NCBI RefSeq assembly: GCF_021284765.1
Contig: NZ_CP089924.1
Coordinates: 2,622,001-2,686,000, forward strand
Reading direction: 5' to 3'
Length of the DNA: 64,000 nt
DNA from: Lysobacter sp. 5GHs7-4
Lineage (GTDB): Bacteria; Pseudomonadota; Gammaproteobacteria; Xanthomonadales; Xanthomonadaceae
Below are positions 1 through 13,121 of this stretch, piece after piece. The translations under genes were made by a program, and so were the position numbers. Position 1 is the stretch's first letter. Every line of letters begins with the position of its first letter. The notes below the pieces were generated by a model. It had not been told where the DNA came from. It did not search any database and was given only the letters and a program-made list of their open reading frames with translations.

Positions 1-1
1 C

Positions 2-190
2 GCGCTGTGGCGCGTGGTGGCGCTGCGGCCCGTGCTGGCGCAGGCGCTCGCTCACGGCCGACTCTCCGTGCAGGCCTTGCAGACCGAACTGGGCATGGCG
101 CGCGTGCGCTGCGATGGCCTACGCTTCGGCAATCTCAACACGCGCGAGGATCTGGCCGCGGCCGGTATCGACGCGCCACTATGCGACTGA
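2..190 (+). CDS. mobA: MobA, molybdenum cofactor guanylyltransferase (C-terminal end only)
   Basis: This is the last 62 codons of a gene that begins before the window. The frame reads through to a TGA just before moeA and contains the stretch RFGNLNTREDLAAAGI, which matches the conserved NxNTPEDL end of MobA. MobA attaches GMP to molybdopterin to make the bis-MGD cofactor. Its place 4 bases before moeA, with moeB next, supports the call. The catalytic N-terminal part cannot be seen, so identity rests on the tail motif and on context. Confidence 0.75.
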   Translation, partial: ALWRVVALRPVLAQALAHGRLSVQALQTELGMARVRCDGLRFGNLNTREDLAAAGIDAPLCD

Positions 191-194
191 AGAC

Positions 195-1409
195 ATGCAC
201 GAGTTTCCGACCGGCCTGAGCTTCGACGAGGCGCTCGCCATCGTCGCCGAGGTCGCCGCCGCGCACCGTCTGGACACCGAAACCCTGGCCCTGCCGCGCA
301 GCCACGGCCGCGTGCTGGCGCAGGACGTGGACGCGCCGCTGGCGCTGCCGCCGTTCGACAACAGCGCGATGGACGGCTACGCCTTCCGCCACGCCGACCT
401 GCTCGGCACCGGCGCCGGCCTGCGCCTGGCCGGCGAGCAGTTCGCGGGCGCCGCGCTGGCGCCGGCGCTGGCCATCGGCGAATGCCTGCGCATCACCACC
501 GGCGCGCCGCTGCCGGCCGGTGCCGATACGGTCGCGATCAAGGAAAACGTGAGCCTGGAAGGCGAGCGCGTGCGTATCCCGACCGACACCCCGCGCGGCG
601 CCAACGTGCGCTACGCCGGCGAGGACGTGCGCCTCGGCGACCGCGTGCTGCATGCGGGGCAGGCGCTCACACCCGCGCGCGTGTCCCTGGCCGCGTCCCT
701 GGGGCTGCCGTCGCTGACGGTGGCGCGCCGCCCGACGGTGGCGGTGTTCACCACCGGCGACGAGCTGATCGAACCCGGGCTGCCGTTGGGCCCCGGCCAG
801 ATCCACGACAGCAACCGCGACCTGTTGATGGGGCTGCTGCGCGCCGACGGCCTGGAGCCGACCGCGTGGCCGCGCCTGCCAGACGACCCGCGCCAGGTCG
901 AAATCGCGCTGCGCGACGCCGCCTGCGCCTTCGACCTGATCCTGACCTGCGGCGCGGTCTCGGCCGGCGAGAAGGACCACGTGCCGGCGGTGCTGGCCGC
1001 GTTCGGACGCACGCATTTCTGGAAGGTGCGCATGAAGCCCGGCATGCCGCTGCTGTTCGGCAGTCTGGACCAGGCGCGCTTCCTCGGCCTGCCGGGCAAT
1101 CCGGTGTCGGTGATGGCGACCTACCTGACCTTCGGGCGCGCCCTGATCGACGGCCTACAGGGGCGCCAGGAACCGCGCCCGCGCTGGCGCGCGCGCCTCA
1201 CCGACGCCATCGACAAGACCCATGTGCGCCGCGAGTTCATCCGCGCGCGCCTGTCGGCGGGCGAGGACGGCGCGCTGTACGCCGACCCCAATCCCGCCAC
1301 CGGCTCGCACCGCCTGCGCGCGGCCGCCGAGTCCAATGCCCTGATCGTGATCGAGGAAGGGCCGCGCACACTGGCCGCTGGCGCCGTGGTCGAGGTGCTG
1401 CCGTACTGA
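195..1409 (+). CDS. moeA: MoeA, molybdopterin molybdenumtransferase
   Basis: MoeA inserts molybdate into adenylated molybdopterin, the last common step of molybdenum cofactor synthesis in the cytoplasm. The 404-residue product has the usual length for the family. It shows the N-terminal motif PPFDNSAMDGYAFR, the MoCF-binding core with FTTGDELIEPG, and the LPGNPVSV segment. I chose the ATG at 195, 4 bases after the mobA stop, because homologues begin close to LSFDEALAI; the longer frame from 114 would lie inside mobA. It is probably cotranscribed with mobA and with moeB downstream. Confidence 0.93.
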   Translation: MHEFPTGLSFDEALAIVAEVAAAHRLDTETLALPRSHGRVLAQDVDAPLALPPFDNSAMDGYAFRHADLLGTGAGLRLAGEQFAGAALAPALAIGECLRITTGAPLPAGADTVAIKENVSLEGERVRIPTDTPRGANVRYAGEDVRLGDRVLHAGQALTPARVSLAASLGLPSLTVARRPTVAVFTTGDELIEPGLPLGPGQIHDSNRDLLMGLLRADGLEPTAWPRLPDDPRQVEIALRDAACAFDLILTCGAVSAGEKDHVPAVLAAFGRTHFWKVRMKPGMPLLFGSLDQARFLGLPGNPVSVMATYLTFGRALIDGLQGRQEPRPRWRARLTDAIDKTHVRREFIRARLSAGEDGALYADPNPATGSHRLRAAAESNALIVIEEGPRTLAAGAVVEVLPY

Positions 1410-1473
1410 CGCGCGCAACGCAGCGTCGCCGGTGCCGCCGCACAGCGCCGGCGCGAAGGCGGATAATCGCCGC

Positions 1474-2601
1474 ATGAGCATCGAACGCATCACTCCCGCC
1501 GAAGCGCTGCGCCGGCAACGTGCAGGCGCCTTGCTGATCGACGTGCGCGAGGCCGTCGAGCGCGCCGCCGGCCGCGCCGAGCACGCGCTGGGCGTGGCCC
1601 GTACGGAACTGGAAACCGACCCGCGCGCCAGCATCGCCGACGCCGCCACCGAGGTGCTGCTGATCTGCCAATCCGGTGCGCGCTCGCTGCTGGCCGCGCA
1701 GGCTCTGCTCGACGCCGGCTACACGCGCGTGGCCTCGGTCGATGGCGGTACCGCGCGCTGGATCGCCGAGGGCCTGCCACTGGCGCCGCCCGACGCCGAT
1801 GCCGACTTCTACGACCGCTATTCGCGCCATCTGCGCCTGCCCGAAGTCGGCGAGGCCGGCCAGCGCCGCCTGCAGGCCGCGCGCGTGGCCCTGGTCGGCG
1901 CTGGCGGGCTGGGATCGCCGGCGGCCTACTATCTGGCCGCCGCGGGCATCGGCACCCTGGTGCTGGCCGACGACGACCGTGTCGACCGCAGCAACCTGCA
2001 GCGCCAGATCCTGCATACCGAAGCGCGCATCGGCACGCCCAAGGTCGAGTCGGCGCGGATCGCGCTGACGGCGCTGAATCCCCACCTCGACGTGCTGGCG
2101 TTTGCCGAGCGCATCGACTCGGGCAACGTCGAGCGTCTGATCGCCGACGCCGACGTGGTCGTCGACGGCGCCGACAATTTCCCGGTGCGCTACCTGCTCA
2201 ACGACGCCTGCGTGAAGCTGGGCAAGCCGCTGGTCTACGGCGCGGTGCACCGCTTCGAAGGCCAGACCAGCGTGTTCGACGCCGGGCGCCAGCGCGGCCA
2301 CGCGCCGTGCTACCGCTGCCTGTTTCCGGAGCCGCCGCCGCCGGAGGCCGCGCCCAATTGCGCCGAGGCCGGCGTGCTGGGCGTGTTGCCCGGCGTGATC
2401 GGCCTGCTGCAGGCGACCGAGGCGATCAAGCTGATCCTGGGCGCGGGCCAGCCCTTGAGCGGGCGATTGCTGCACTTCGACGCGCTGGCCATGCGCTTCC
2501 GCGAAACCCGCCTGCGCCCCGATCCGGGCTGCGCGGTGTGCGCACCGGGTGTGCCATTCCCCGGCTATATCGACTACCAGGCCTTCTGCGCCGTGCCTTG
2601 A
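1474..2601 (+). CDS. moeB: Rhodanese-MoeB fusion, molybdopterin-synthase adenylyltransferase
   Basis: This 375-residue protein joins two domains. Residues 1-100 are rhodanese-like, with IDVRE and the active-site loop ICQSGARS, whose cysteine would carry the persulfide. Residues from about 110 are an E1-like ThiF/MoeB domain with the nucleotide motif GAGGLGSPA, the RSNLQRQ segment and two CxxC zinc pairs (CYRC and CAVC). MoeB adenylates the C-terminus of MoaD so that sulfur can be added. The fused rhodanese could supply that sulfur. It follows moeA by about 65 bases. A ThiF or general sulfur-carrier role is possible, but the mobA-moeA context favours MoeB. Confidence 0.88.
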   Translation: MSIERITPAEALRRQRAGALLIDVREAVERAAGRAEHALGVARTELETDPRASIADAATEVLLICQSGARSLLAAQALLDAGYTRVASVDGGTARWIAEGLPLAPPDADADFYDRYSRHLRLPEVGEAGQRRLQAARVALVGAGGLGSPAAYYLAAAGIGTLVLADDDRVDRSNLQRQILHTEARIGTPKVESARIALTALNPHLDVLAFAERIDSGNVERLIADADVVVDGADNFPVRYLLNDACVKLGKPLVYGAVHRFEGQTSVFDAGRQRGHAPCYRCLFPEPPPPEAAPNCAEAGVLGVLPGVIGLLQATEAIKLILGAGQPLSGRLLHFDALAMRFRETRLRPDPGCAVCAPGVPFPGYIDYQAFCAVP

Positions 2602-2668
2602 AGCGCGCCGCGATGTGAAAACGGCCGACACACCGACTGTGCGACGTTCCTTGCATCGGGGACGGACG

Positions 2669-3685
2669 ATGGAGCGACGCATGCGGGCAGGGTGGGTGAC
2701 GATAGCGCTGTGGCTGCTACTGGCGTTGGCGACGCCCCCCGCGCAGGCCGGCGGCGTCTGCGTTCCGTCCCCCGGCCCCGACAGTTACGCCGCCCGCGTC
2801 GCCGCGATCGCCTGCCAGGAAAACGCGCTGTGGTTCCAGGCCTTCATCGACAGCGACGGCCGCCTGGCCAGCACCACCGTCGCCGAGGCCGAGAACTCGC
2901 GCCTGAGCGACGGCAGCACGCAGGCCTGGCGCCGCGTCGCCGACTATTGGAAGGGCAGCGGCCTGCTGTGGCAGATGAGCAGCTTCGCCGGCGCCGCCGA
3001 ATGCGGCTATTCGCCCGCCGCCGATCCCGAGCAGATGCGCGCGGCCAACGCGTCGTGCCGCGCCTTCCTGATCGACAACCCGTGGTCGGCGGTGTTCGTG
3101 TCCTACGTGATGAACCGCGCCGGCGTGCCCAACTTCCGCGCCTCGGCCAGCCACATCGACTACGTGCGCGACGCCTACCTGCATCCCGATAGCAGTCCGT
3201 ACACCTTCGCCGACCCCGACACCACCGCGCCCGCGCCCGGCGACCTGCTGTGCTTCGTGCGCGCCTCCTCGACGACGTTCGGTCATGCCGGCTTGAAGGC
3301 GTTCCTGGATCGCGACGCGGGCGCCTTGAACATGCACTGCGACATCGCCGCCAGCATCGACGGCGGCAAGCTCTATCTGGTCGGCGGCAACGTGCTGCAG
3401 GGCGTGACCCTGCGCGAACTCAACCTCAACAGCAGCGGCCTGCTATGGGCGCTGCCGCGCCGCGCCGCCGGGGCCGCCGACTGTCGGCCCGGTCATGCCC
3501 AGGGCTGCAGCTTCAACCGCCAGGACTGGGCGGCGTTGCTCAAGCTCAAGACCATGACGCCGACCACGCCGGCGCCGAATCTGGCGCCGCCGCGCAATTG
3601 CTGCGAGGTCTGCTCCTTGCCGATACCTGAAGGCATGCAGCGCTGTCCCGCGCGGCCGGCGGCCACGCCCGCGCCGGGCGGTTAG
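2669..3685 (+). CDS. Secreted DUF2272 domain protein
   Basis: The 338-residue product begins with a Sec signal peptide (charged MERRMRAGW, then a leucine/alanine-rich core ending PAQAGG), so it is probably periplasmic or secreted. The body resembles DUF2272 proteins, with NPWSAVFVSYVMNRAG, a histidine in SHIDYVRDAY and an APGDLLCFVR segment. This pattern recalls CHAP/NlpC-like cysteine peptidase folds, but I could not assign catalysis. The cysteine-rich tail (NCCEVCSLP) may form disulfides. ATG at 2681 is another possible start. The stop codon overlaps that of the convergent hydrolase gene by 4 bases. Function unknown. Confidence 0.7.
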   Translation: MERRMRAGWVTIALWLLLALATPPAQAGGVCVPSPGPDSYAARVAAIACQENALWFQAFIDSDGRLASTTVAEAENSRLSDGSTQAWRRVADYWKGSGLLWQMSSFAGAAECGYSPAADPEQMRAANASCRAFLIDNPWSAVFVSYVMNRAGVPNFRASASHIDYVRDAYLHPDSSPYTFADPDTTAPAPGDLLCFVRASSTTFGHAGLKAFLDRDAGALNMHCDIAASIDGGKLYLVGGNVLQGVTLRELNLNSSGLLWALPRRAAGAADCRPGHAQGCSFNRQDWAALLKLKTMTPTTPAPNLAPPRNCCEVCSLPIPEGMQRCPARPAATPAPGG

Positions 3686-4485
3686 CCGCCCGCGTCGGGG
3701 GCGGCGAAGAACTCGCGCAGCGCCTGCTCGAACGCGGGCTCCGCGCCGATGCTGCTGTGATCGGCCTGCGCCAGCGCGACCACGCGCGGCGGCGTCGCCA
3801 GCGCCGCGATCAGGCGGTCGGTGTTGCCGGCCGGGATCACCTGGTCCAGGCCCGCGCGCAGCACCAGGGTCGGGCCGCGATAGCCGGCCAGCCAGCGCGC
3901 CGACTCGAAGCGGTCGCGCACCAGCCAGCCCACCGGCAGCAAGGGGTAGTGCGACTGCGCGACCGAGGCCAGGCTGTCGAACGGCGTGACCAGGGCCAGG
4001 CGCGCCACCGGCCGCTGCGAGGCGACGTGGCTGGCCACGCCGCTGCCCAGGCTGCAGCCGATCACGTCGATGGCCTGGCCCGGATGCGCGGCGCGCACGC
4101 GGTCGTAGAAACTCAGCGCGTCGCCGAACAGCGCCGCCTCGCTGGGCTGGCCGTCGCTGGCGCCGAAGCCGCGGTAGGCCAGCAGATACACGCTGCGATC
4201 GGGGAACAGTTGCGCCAGCTGGTCGCGGCGCTGTTCGATACGTTCGGCGTTGCCGCCGAAGTACAGCAGCGGCCGCGGCGCGGTCGGATTCACCGCCCAG
4301 CCGCGCAGGTGCACGCCCTCGCGTTCCAGGGCGAAGTCGGTGGTTGCCGGGTCCACGCGCGTGTACTGGCCGTAATAGATCAGGTCGCGCTGCTTGGCGT
4401 ACATCAGCCCGCAGATGCCTGCATAGACCATCGCCGGCAGGCCCAGCATCGCCAGCCATGCGGGTTTGGAGAGCTTGAGCGCCAT
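3682..4485 (-). CDS. Membrane-anchored alpha/beta hydrolase, BEM46-like
   Basis: The 267-residue protein has one N-terminal hydrophobic segment (WLAMLGLPAMVYAGICGLMY), which probably anchors it in the inner membrane. An alpha/beta hydrolase fold follows. The nucleophile elbow is GCSLGSG, in the position of GxSxG, and the histidine is likely the one in ADHSSIG. A YRGFGASDG loop precedes them. This set is typical of the BEM46/YheT-like serine hydrolases, whose substrates are mostly unknown. The chosen ATG at 4485 has a strong Shine-Dalgarno (AGGGGGA) upstream; the frame is open further upstream without support. Confidence 0.8.
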   Translation of the reverse strand: MALKLSKPAWLAMLGLPAMVYAGICGLMYAKQRDLIYYGQYTRVDPATTDFALEREGVHLRGWAVNPTAPRPLLYFGGNAERIEQRRDQLAQLFPDRSVYLLAYRGFGASDGQPSEAALFGDALSFYDRVRAAHPGQAIDVIGCSLGSGVASHVASQRPVARLALVTPFDSLASVAQSHYPLLPVGWLVRDRFESARWLAGYRGPTLVLRAGLDQVIPAGNTDRLIAALATPPRVVALAQADHSSIGAEPAFEQALREFFAAPDAGG

Positions 4486-4669
4486 CGCGTTCCCCCTGTG
4501 GCCGCCGATCGCGGCCGATACCTGGACGTGCACGGGTTGCAGCGACTCCACTATGGGCAACGTCGAACGCGTCCCGCAAGGGCCGTCCGCCGCCGCCGAA
4601 TGCGCCGAACCGATCCGGCCTGGCGGCTTGCGTGGAGCCAGCGTCGCCGGCCCCGTGCGACGGCCGCGT

Positions 4670-5740
4670 CTAGGCCGCCGCGATCACCGCGTCGATCTGC
4701 TCGGGTGTGGTCGCGTAGCTGGTCACCATGCGCAGGAAGCGCTGCCCGTCGCCGACGCTGCAGCCCTCGGGCAGGCCGCGACTGAGCCAGGGCGCACAGG
4801 CGATACCGGCTTCGCGCCAACGCGCCGCCACCGCCTCCGGCACCAGCGCGAACACCTCGTTGGCCTGGGTCGGCCAAGGCAGGCGCACGCCGGGCAGGGC
4901 GGCCAGGCCCGCCGCCAACCGCGTCGCCATCGCATTGGCGTGGCGCGCGTTGTCGCGCCAATGGCCGTCGTGCAGGTAGGCGACCATCTGTGCGCCCAGC
5001 AGGCGGCTCTTGGACAAGGTGTGGCCGGCGCGCTTGCGCTGGAACGGCAGCGACGCCGTCAGCGCCGGTTCGAAGCTCAGCACCGCCTCGCAGGCCAGTG
5101 CGCCGTTCTTGGTCGCGCCGAAGGTGACCGCGTCGAAGCCGGCCTGCCAGCTCATCGCCGCGGCGCTGCAGTCCAGCGCCACCATCGCGTTGGCGTAGCG
5201 CGAGCCGTCCAGGTGACAGCGCAGGCCGTGGCGCCGCGCCAGCGCGGTCAGCGCGCGCAATTCCTCCAGGCTGTACAGCGTGCCGGCCTCGGTCACCTGC
5301 GACAGCGACAGCACCGCCGGCTGCACGGTGCGCGCCACGCCGGGACTGAGGCGGGCGAGGGCGTCACTGAGGCCATCGGGGGTGATCTTGCCGGCGACAC
5401 CGGCGATGCCGATCAGCTTGGCGCCGCCGCTGTAGAACTCCGGCGCGCCGCATTCGTCTTCCAGGATGTGGCTCTCGGCATGGCACAGCACCGCGCCCCA
5501 GGGCGTGCACAGCGCGGCCAGCGCCAGCGCATTGGCGGCCGTGCCGGTGGCGGTCAGGCAGACCTGCAGCTCGCGTTCGAACACCTGCGCCAGAGCGGCT
5601 TCGGCCTGCGCGCAGTAGCGGTCGGCGCCGTAGGACGGCTCGGCGTCGGCGTTGGCGCGCACGATCGCGTCCAGCACCGCGGCGCTGGCGCCGACCACGT
5701 TGTCGCTGGCCAGGTTGATGCGCGTGGGCGCCGCGCTCAT
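4670..5740 (-). CDS. ltaE: Low-specificity L-threonine aldolase
   Basis: A fold-type I PLP enzyme of 356 residues that cleaves L-threonine or allo-threonine to glycine and acetaldehyde. It starts with the family signature INLASDNVVGAS and PSYGADRYCAQAE. It has the glycine-rich TATGTAANALAL phosphate-binding loop, HLDGSRYANA and the PLP lysine in TFGATKNGAL. The ATG at 5740 overlaps the stop of the upstream DUF1244 gene by 4 bases (ATGA), so the two are probably translationally coupled. Other beta-hydroxy amino acids may also be substrates, as is usual for this family. Confidence 0.92.
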   Translation of the reverse strand: MSAAPTRINLASDNVVGASAAVLDAIVRANADAEPSYGADRYCAQAEAALAQVFERELQVCLTATGTAANALALAALCTPWGAVLCHAESHILEDECGAPEFYSGGAKLIGIAGVAGKITPDGLSDALARLSPGVARTVQPAVLSLSQVTEAGTLYSLEELRALTALARRHGLRCHLDGSRYANAMVALDCSAAAMSWQAGFDAVTFGATKNGALACEAVLSFEPALTASLPFQRKRAGHTLSKSRLLGAQMVAYLHDGHWRDNARHANAMATRLAAGLAALPGVRLPWPTQANEVFALVPEAVAARWREAGIACAPWLSRGLPEGCSVGDGQRFLRMVTSYATTPEQIDAVIAAA

Positions 5741-6048
5741 CGCGGATGCGCGCGCTGCGCGGCCTCGAACGCCGCCAACTGCTCGGGCGTGGCCTCGGTC
5801 TGGTGCTGCGCCTTCCACTGCGCGAACGGCTGGCCGTAGACCGCCTCGCGCGCCTCGTCGCGGGTCATGGCGATGCCGCGCGCCTGCGCGCCGTCGCGGT
5901 ACCAGTCGGCCAGGCAGTTGCGGCAGAAACCGGCCAGGATCATCAGGTCGATGTTCTGTACCTCCGGCCGGTCCTGCATCAGGTGCTGGCGCAGGCGCCG
6001 GAACGCGGCCGCCTCGATGGCGATGGTGTCGTGATCGATTTCGTTCAT
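5737..6048 (-). CDS. DUF1244 family protein
   Basis: A 103-residue protein of the DUF1244 (SMc04008-like) family. It is recognised by AFRRLRQHLMQDRPEVQNID, then GFCRNCLADWYRDGA, with a conserved CRNC pair that could bind metal, and DEAREAVYGQPFAQWK. There is no signal peptide or membrane segment. The end of the gene overlaps the ltaE start by 4 bases, so they form a two-gene operon that diverges from folD. The family is conserved in proteobacteria. Its biochemical role is not known, and the pairing with an aldolase does not by itself explain it. Confidence 0.85.
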   Translation of the reverse strand: MNEIDHDTIAIEAAAFRRLRQHLMQDRPEVQNIDLMILAGFCRNCLADWYRDGAQARGIAMTRDEAREAVYGQPFAQWKAQHQTEATPEQLAAFEAAQRAHPR

Positions 6049-6117
6049 GGCATCTCGGCCGGTGTGGCGTGAATGGGGGATAATGCGCGGCCCAGCACCC
6101 GACGCCAATCCCGCCTC

Positions 6118-8797
<2,680 letters not shown>

Positions 8798-8806
8798 TCG
8801 TCATCC

Positions 8807-8841
8807 AAGAAGGGAAACGAATGTTTCCCTTCTTCGTTTTT
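8807..8841 (+). terminator. Rho-independent terminator or attenuator between guaB and guaA
   Basis: A perfect 12-bp stem (AAGAAGGGAAAC pairing with GTTTCCCTTCTT) with loop GAAT is followed by CGTTTTT. It sits 10 bases after the guaB stop and 45 before guaA. It could end guaB transcripts or reduce read-through into guaA. Confidence 0.85.
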
Positions 8842-8886
8842 GAACGCCCCGTTTAGAACTCCCTGTTGTACAGCTGCGGAATTTCC

Positions 8887-10455
<1,569 letters not shown>

Positions 10456-10490
10456 GTCCGCGGGCGTGACCGCGACCGACCGGCAATGCA

Positions 10491-10523
10491 CGAACAGGCC
10501 CGCTTTGCGGGCCTGTTCGTTTT
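10491..10523 (+). terminator. Rho-independent terminator after guaA
   Basis: A perfect 13-bp GC-rich stem (CGAACAGGCCCGC pairing with GCGGGCCTGTTCG), loop TTT, followed by TTTT. It lies 36 bases after the guaA stop. Confidence 0.92.
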
Positions 10524-10603
10524 CGCGCCCGGCGCGGACGGTGGACGCGCGCGCGGACCTGGCCTAGCCTTGGGCCGTCTTCGCTCAACGCCCGCCATCG
10601 CCC

Positions 10604-11218
10604 ATGTCCCTGGGAGAACAACTCCGCCAAGCCCGGCAGAAAGCGCAGCTGTCGCTGCGCGAGCTCAGCGCGCGCGCCGGGATCTCGATCGCCAAGCTGT
10701 CGAAGGTGGAGAACGGCTTGGCGACGCTGCGTCATCCCGAGTTGCTGACCCTGGCCGAAGCCCTGGCCGTGCCGGCCACGGCGCTGCTGGCGCCGCCCAC
10801 GCTCGTGCCCGGCGCCGGCGCGCGGCGGGCGGTGACCCGCGCCGACGGCGGACGCAAGTTCGAGCACAGCCATCGCACCTACGAAATGCTGTGCAGCGAG
10901 CTCAGCGGCCAGTCCAACCTGTTCTGGCGGGTGACCGTGCGCGACAAGCCGCCCGGCGGCGAGGACGCGTTCGTGTCGCACCCGGGCGAGGAGTTCGTGT
11001 ACGTGCTCAAGGGCAAGGTCGCGCTGCACACAGACGCCTACGAACCGCTGGTGCTGGCCGCGGGCGACAGCGTGCTGTTCGACGCGCAGACCCGCCATGC
11101 GTATTTCGCGGTCTCGCGCGAGGCGGTGCTGCTGATGTCCAACACCGTTGGCGAAGACGGCGCGCAGGTGCAGGGCGAGGCGGCGCGCGCCGGGTTGCGG
11201 CCCAAGCGCAAGCGCTGA
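10604..11218 (+). CDS. XRE-family regulator with C-terminal cupin domain
   Basis: A 204-residue regulator. Residues 1-65 form a helix-turn-helix of the XRE/Cro type (LGEQLRQARQKAQLSLRELS, then GISIAKLSKVENG). Residues 110-190 form a cupin barrel (HPGEEFVYVLKGKVALHTD and AGDSVLFDAQTRHAYF) that probably senses a small molecule. This layout is common for regulators of amine and amino acid catabolism, for example PuuR-type proteins. It sits beside the GMC oxidoreductase and ligase cluster, facing the 3' end of the oxidoreductase gene, and is the best candidate to control it. The palindrome at 13077-13096 is a candidate operator. Confidence 0.85.
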   Translation: MSLGEQLRQARQKAQLSLRELSARAGISIAKLSKVENGLATLRHPELLTLAEALAVPATALLAPPTLVPGAGARRAVTRADGGRKFEHSHRTYEMLCSELSGQSNLFWRVTVRDKPPGGEDAFVSHPGEEFVYVLKGKVALHTDAYEPLVLAAGDSVLFDAQTRHAYFAVSREAVLLMSNTVGEDGAQVQGEAARAGLRPKRKR

Positions 11219-11367
11219 GCCGTCGGAGCGCTGCGTCGCGGCAGCGCGGCTGTGAGTGGCGGACGGTCGCTGCGCAGGACGCTCGCCGCTTGAATCCCTC
11301 CACTCGAACCCCGCCGCTCGCCTTCAGCGGCTCGGGCCCGGCCGCGTGAACACGCCGCACGGCGCAG

Positions 11368-12975
11368 TCAAGCACCGGGCTGGATCAGCTCCGCCGCCTT
11401 CTCGCCGATCATGATCGCCGCGGCGTTGGTGTTGGCGCTGACCAGGGTCGGCATGATCGAGGCGTCGGCCACGCGCAAGCGCTGCACACCGTGCACGCGC
11501 AAATCCGGGCCGACGACCGCCCGCGCATCCACGCCCATGCGGCAGGTGCCGGCCGGATGGCTGAAGCGCATGCAGTGCTTGCGCAGGAACGCGTCCCACT
11601 CGGCGTCGCTGTCGACCTGCGCGCCCGGGCGCAGCTCGCGCTCGACGTAGCCGCGCATCGCGCCGGTCGCGTACAACCGCCGCGCCAGCTTCGCGCCTTC
11701 GCGCAGCAAGCCGCGGTCGTGCGGATCGGCGAGCATTTCCAGACGGATTTCCGGCAGCTCCGCCGGATCGCCCGAACGCAGCCGCAGCGTGCCGCGCGCG
11801 CGCGGACGGCAGACATTGACCGCGATCACCACCGCAGGCACCGGCAGCAGCACCGGGCCGTCGCCGGAGGTGTTGTAGCCGATCGGCGTGAACACCAACT
11901 GCAGGTCCGGCCGCTCGACCTGCGGCGCGCTGCGGGCGAAGGCGACGGCGTGCCCGATCGGCGTGGTCCCGGGGCCGCGGCCGCGCAGCAGGAAATCCAG
12001 GCCGTGGCGCAGCACCGACAGCGGGCCGGTCTCGACGTTGTAGGTGCGCATATTGACCTGCGCGGTGATCAGCGCGCCGGGATGCTCCTGCAGATTCGCG
12101 CCGACGCCCGGACTGTCGCGGACCACGCCGATGCCATGGCGCTCAAGATGTTCGGCCGGGCCGATGCCCGACAGCATCAGCAGCTTGGGCGAGGCCAGCG
12201 CGCCGGCGCAGACGATGATCTCGCGTCGCGCATGCGCGATCTTGCGTTGTCCGCGATGGCGATAGGCCACGCCGTGGGCCGCGGCGTCGGCGATCAGTAC
12301 CCGTTCGGCCAGGGCGCCGGTGACGATGTCGAGGTTGCGCCGCCGGCGCGCCGGACGCAGGAACGCGCGCGCGGCGCTGTGGCGCCAGCCGCGCAACTGG
12401 GTCGCCTGCAGATAGCCGGCGCCGAACGGATCGCCGCCGTTCAACTCGTCGTTGCGCGGCAGCCCCAGTTCCTCGGCCGCGTCTAGGAAGGCCGCGGCCA
12501 GCGGATGCGGACTGCGCAGGTCGGCGACGCTGAGCGGCCCGTCGCCGCCGCGGCCCGGCCCGGCGCCGCGCGAGTTGCGCTCGCTGCGCAGGAAGCACGG
12601 CAGCACCTCGTCGAAGCTCCAGCCCGGATTGCCGGCGCGCGCCCAGTCGTCGTAGTCCTCGCGCGAACCGCGCAGGTAAATCATCCCGTTCACCGAACTG
12701 CTGCCGCCGAGCACCCTGCCGGCCGGCCAGTCCTCGCTGCGCCCGTCGCGGCTGGGGTCGGGTTCGGTGCGGTAGGGCCAGGTCACCTTGCCGCTGGACA
12801 GCGCCATTTCCTCTCCCGCCGGCACATGGAGATAGGGATAGAGGTCGGCCGGCCCGGCTTCGAGCAGCAGCACGCGCACCTGCGGATCGGCCGACAGGCG
12901 ATGGGCGAGCACGCTGCCGGCCGAACCGGCGCCGACCACGATGTAGTCCCACGTGGGGAAGGAAGCCTGGTTCAT
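11368..12975 (-). CDS. GMC-family FAD-dependent alcohol oxidoreductase
   Basis: A 535-residue flavoprotein of the glucose-methanol-choline oxidoreductase family. The N-terminus has the FAD motif DYIVVGAGSAGSVLAHRLS. The GMC signature 1 region follows (GRVLGGSSSVNGMIYLRG), then the second signature CAGALASPKLLMLSGIGP and a C-terminal HPAGTCRMG with the catalytic histidine and VADASIMPTLVSANTNA. It resembles choline dehydrogenase, but the substrate is not visible. Facing the ligase-dehydrogenase operon across a 146-bp shared promoter, it may oxidise a hydroxylated amine or its gamma-glutamyl conjugate. ATG 12975 has GAGG upstream. Confidence 0.88.
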   Translation of the reverse strand: MNQASFPTWDYIVVGAGSAGSVLAHRLSADPQVRVLLLEAGPADLYPYLHVPAGEEMALSSGKVTWPYRTEPDPSRDGRSEDWPAGRVLGGSSSVNGMIYLRGSREDYDDWARAGNPGWSFDEVLPCFLRSERNSRGAGPGRGGDGPLSVADLRSPHPLAAAFLDAAEELGLPRNDELNGGDPFGAGYLQATQLRGWRHSAARAFLRPARRRRNLDIVTGALAERVLIADAAAHGVAYRHRGQRKIAHARREIIVCAGALASPKLLMLSGIGPAEHLERHGIGVVRDSPGVGANLQEHPGALITAQVNMRTYNVETGPLSVLRHGLDFLLRGRGPGTTPIGHAVAFARSAPQVERPDLQLVFTPIGYNTSGDGPVLLPVPAVVIAVNVCRPRARGTLRLRSGDPAELPEIRLEMLADPHDRGLLREGAKLARRLYATGAMRGYVERELRPGAQVDSDAEWDAFLRKHCMRFSHPAGTCRMGVDARAVVGPDLRVHGVQRLRVADASIMPTLVSANTNAAAIMIGEKAAELIQPGA

Positions 12976-13076
12976 GCATGGACCTCGCCGGTTGGGCCGC
13001 CGTTCGTCGGCTGAGCCGGGGCGCGACGGCGGGAGGGTTTGACACACGGATCGCGATGAGCGAAAACTACCACGCC

Positions 13077-13096
13077 ATGTTTCTATATGGAAACAT
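13077..13096. promoter_or_regulatory. Palindromic operator candidate between the GMC gene and the ligase operon
   Basis: ATGTTTC and GAAACAT form a 7-bp inverted repeat around TATATG, in an AT-rich island within otherwise GC-rich DNA. It lies 26 bases before the ligase start and about 100 before the divergent GMC start, so one protein bound here could control both directions. The XRE-cupin regulator at 10604 is the natural candidate. The link is inferred from position. Confidence 0.55.
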
Positions 13097-13121
13097 TGTT
13101 AATAATAGGAAACGGAACCGA

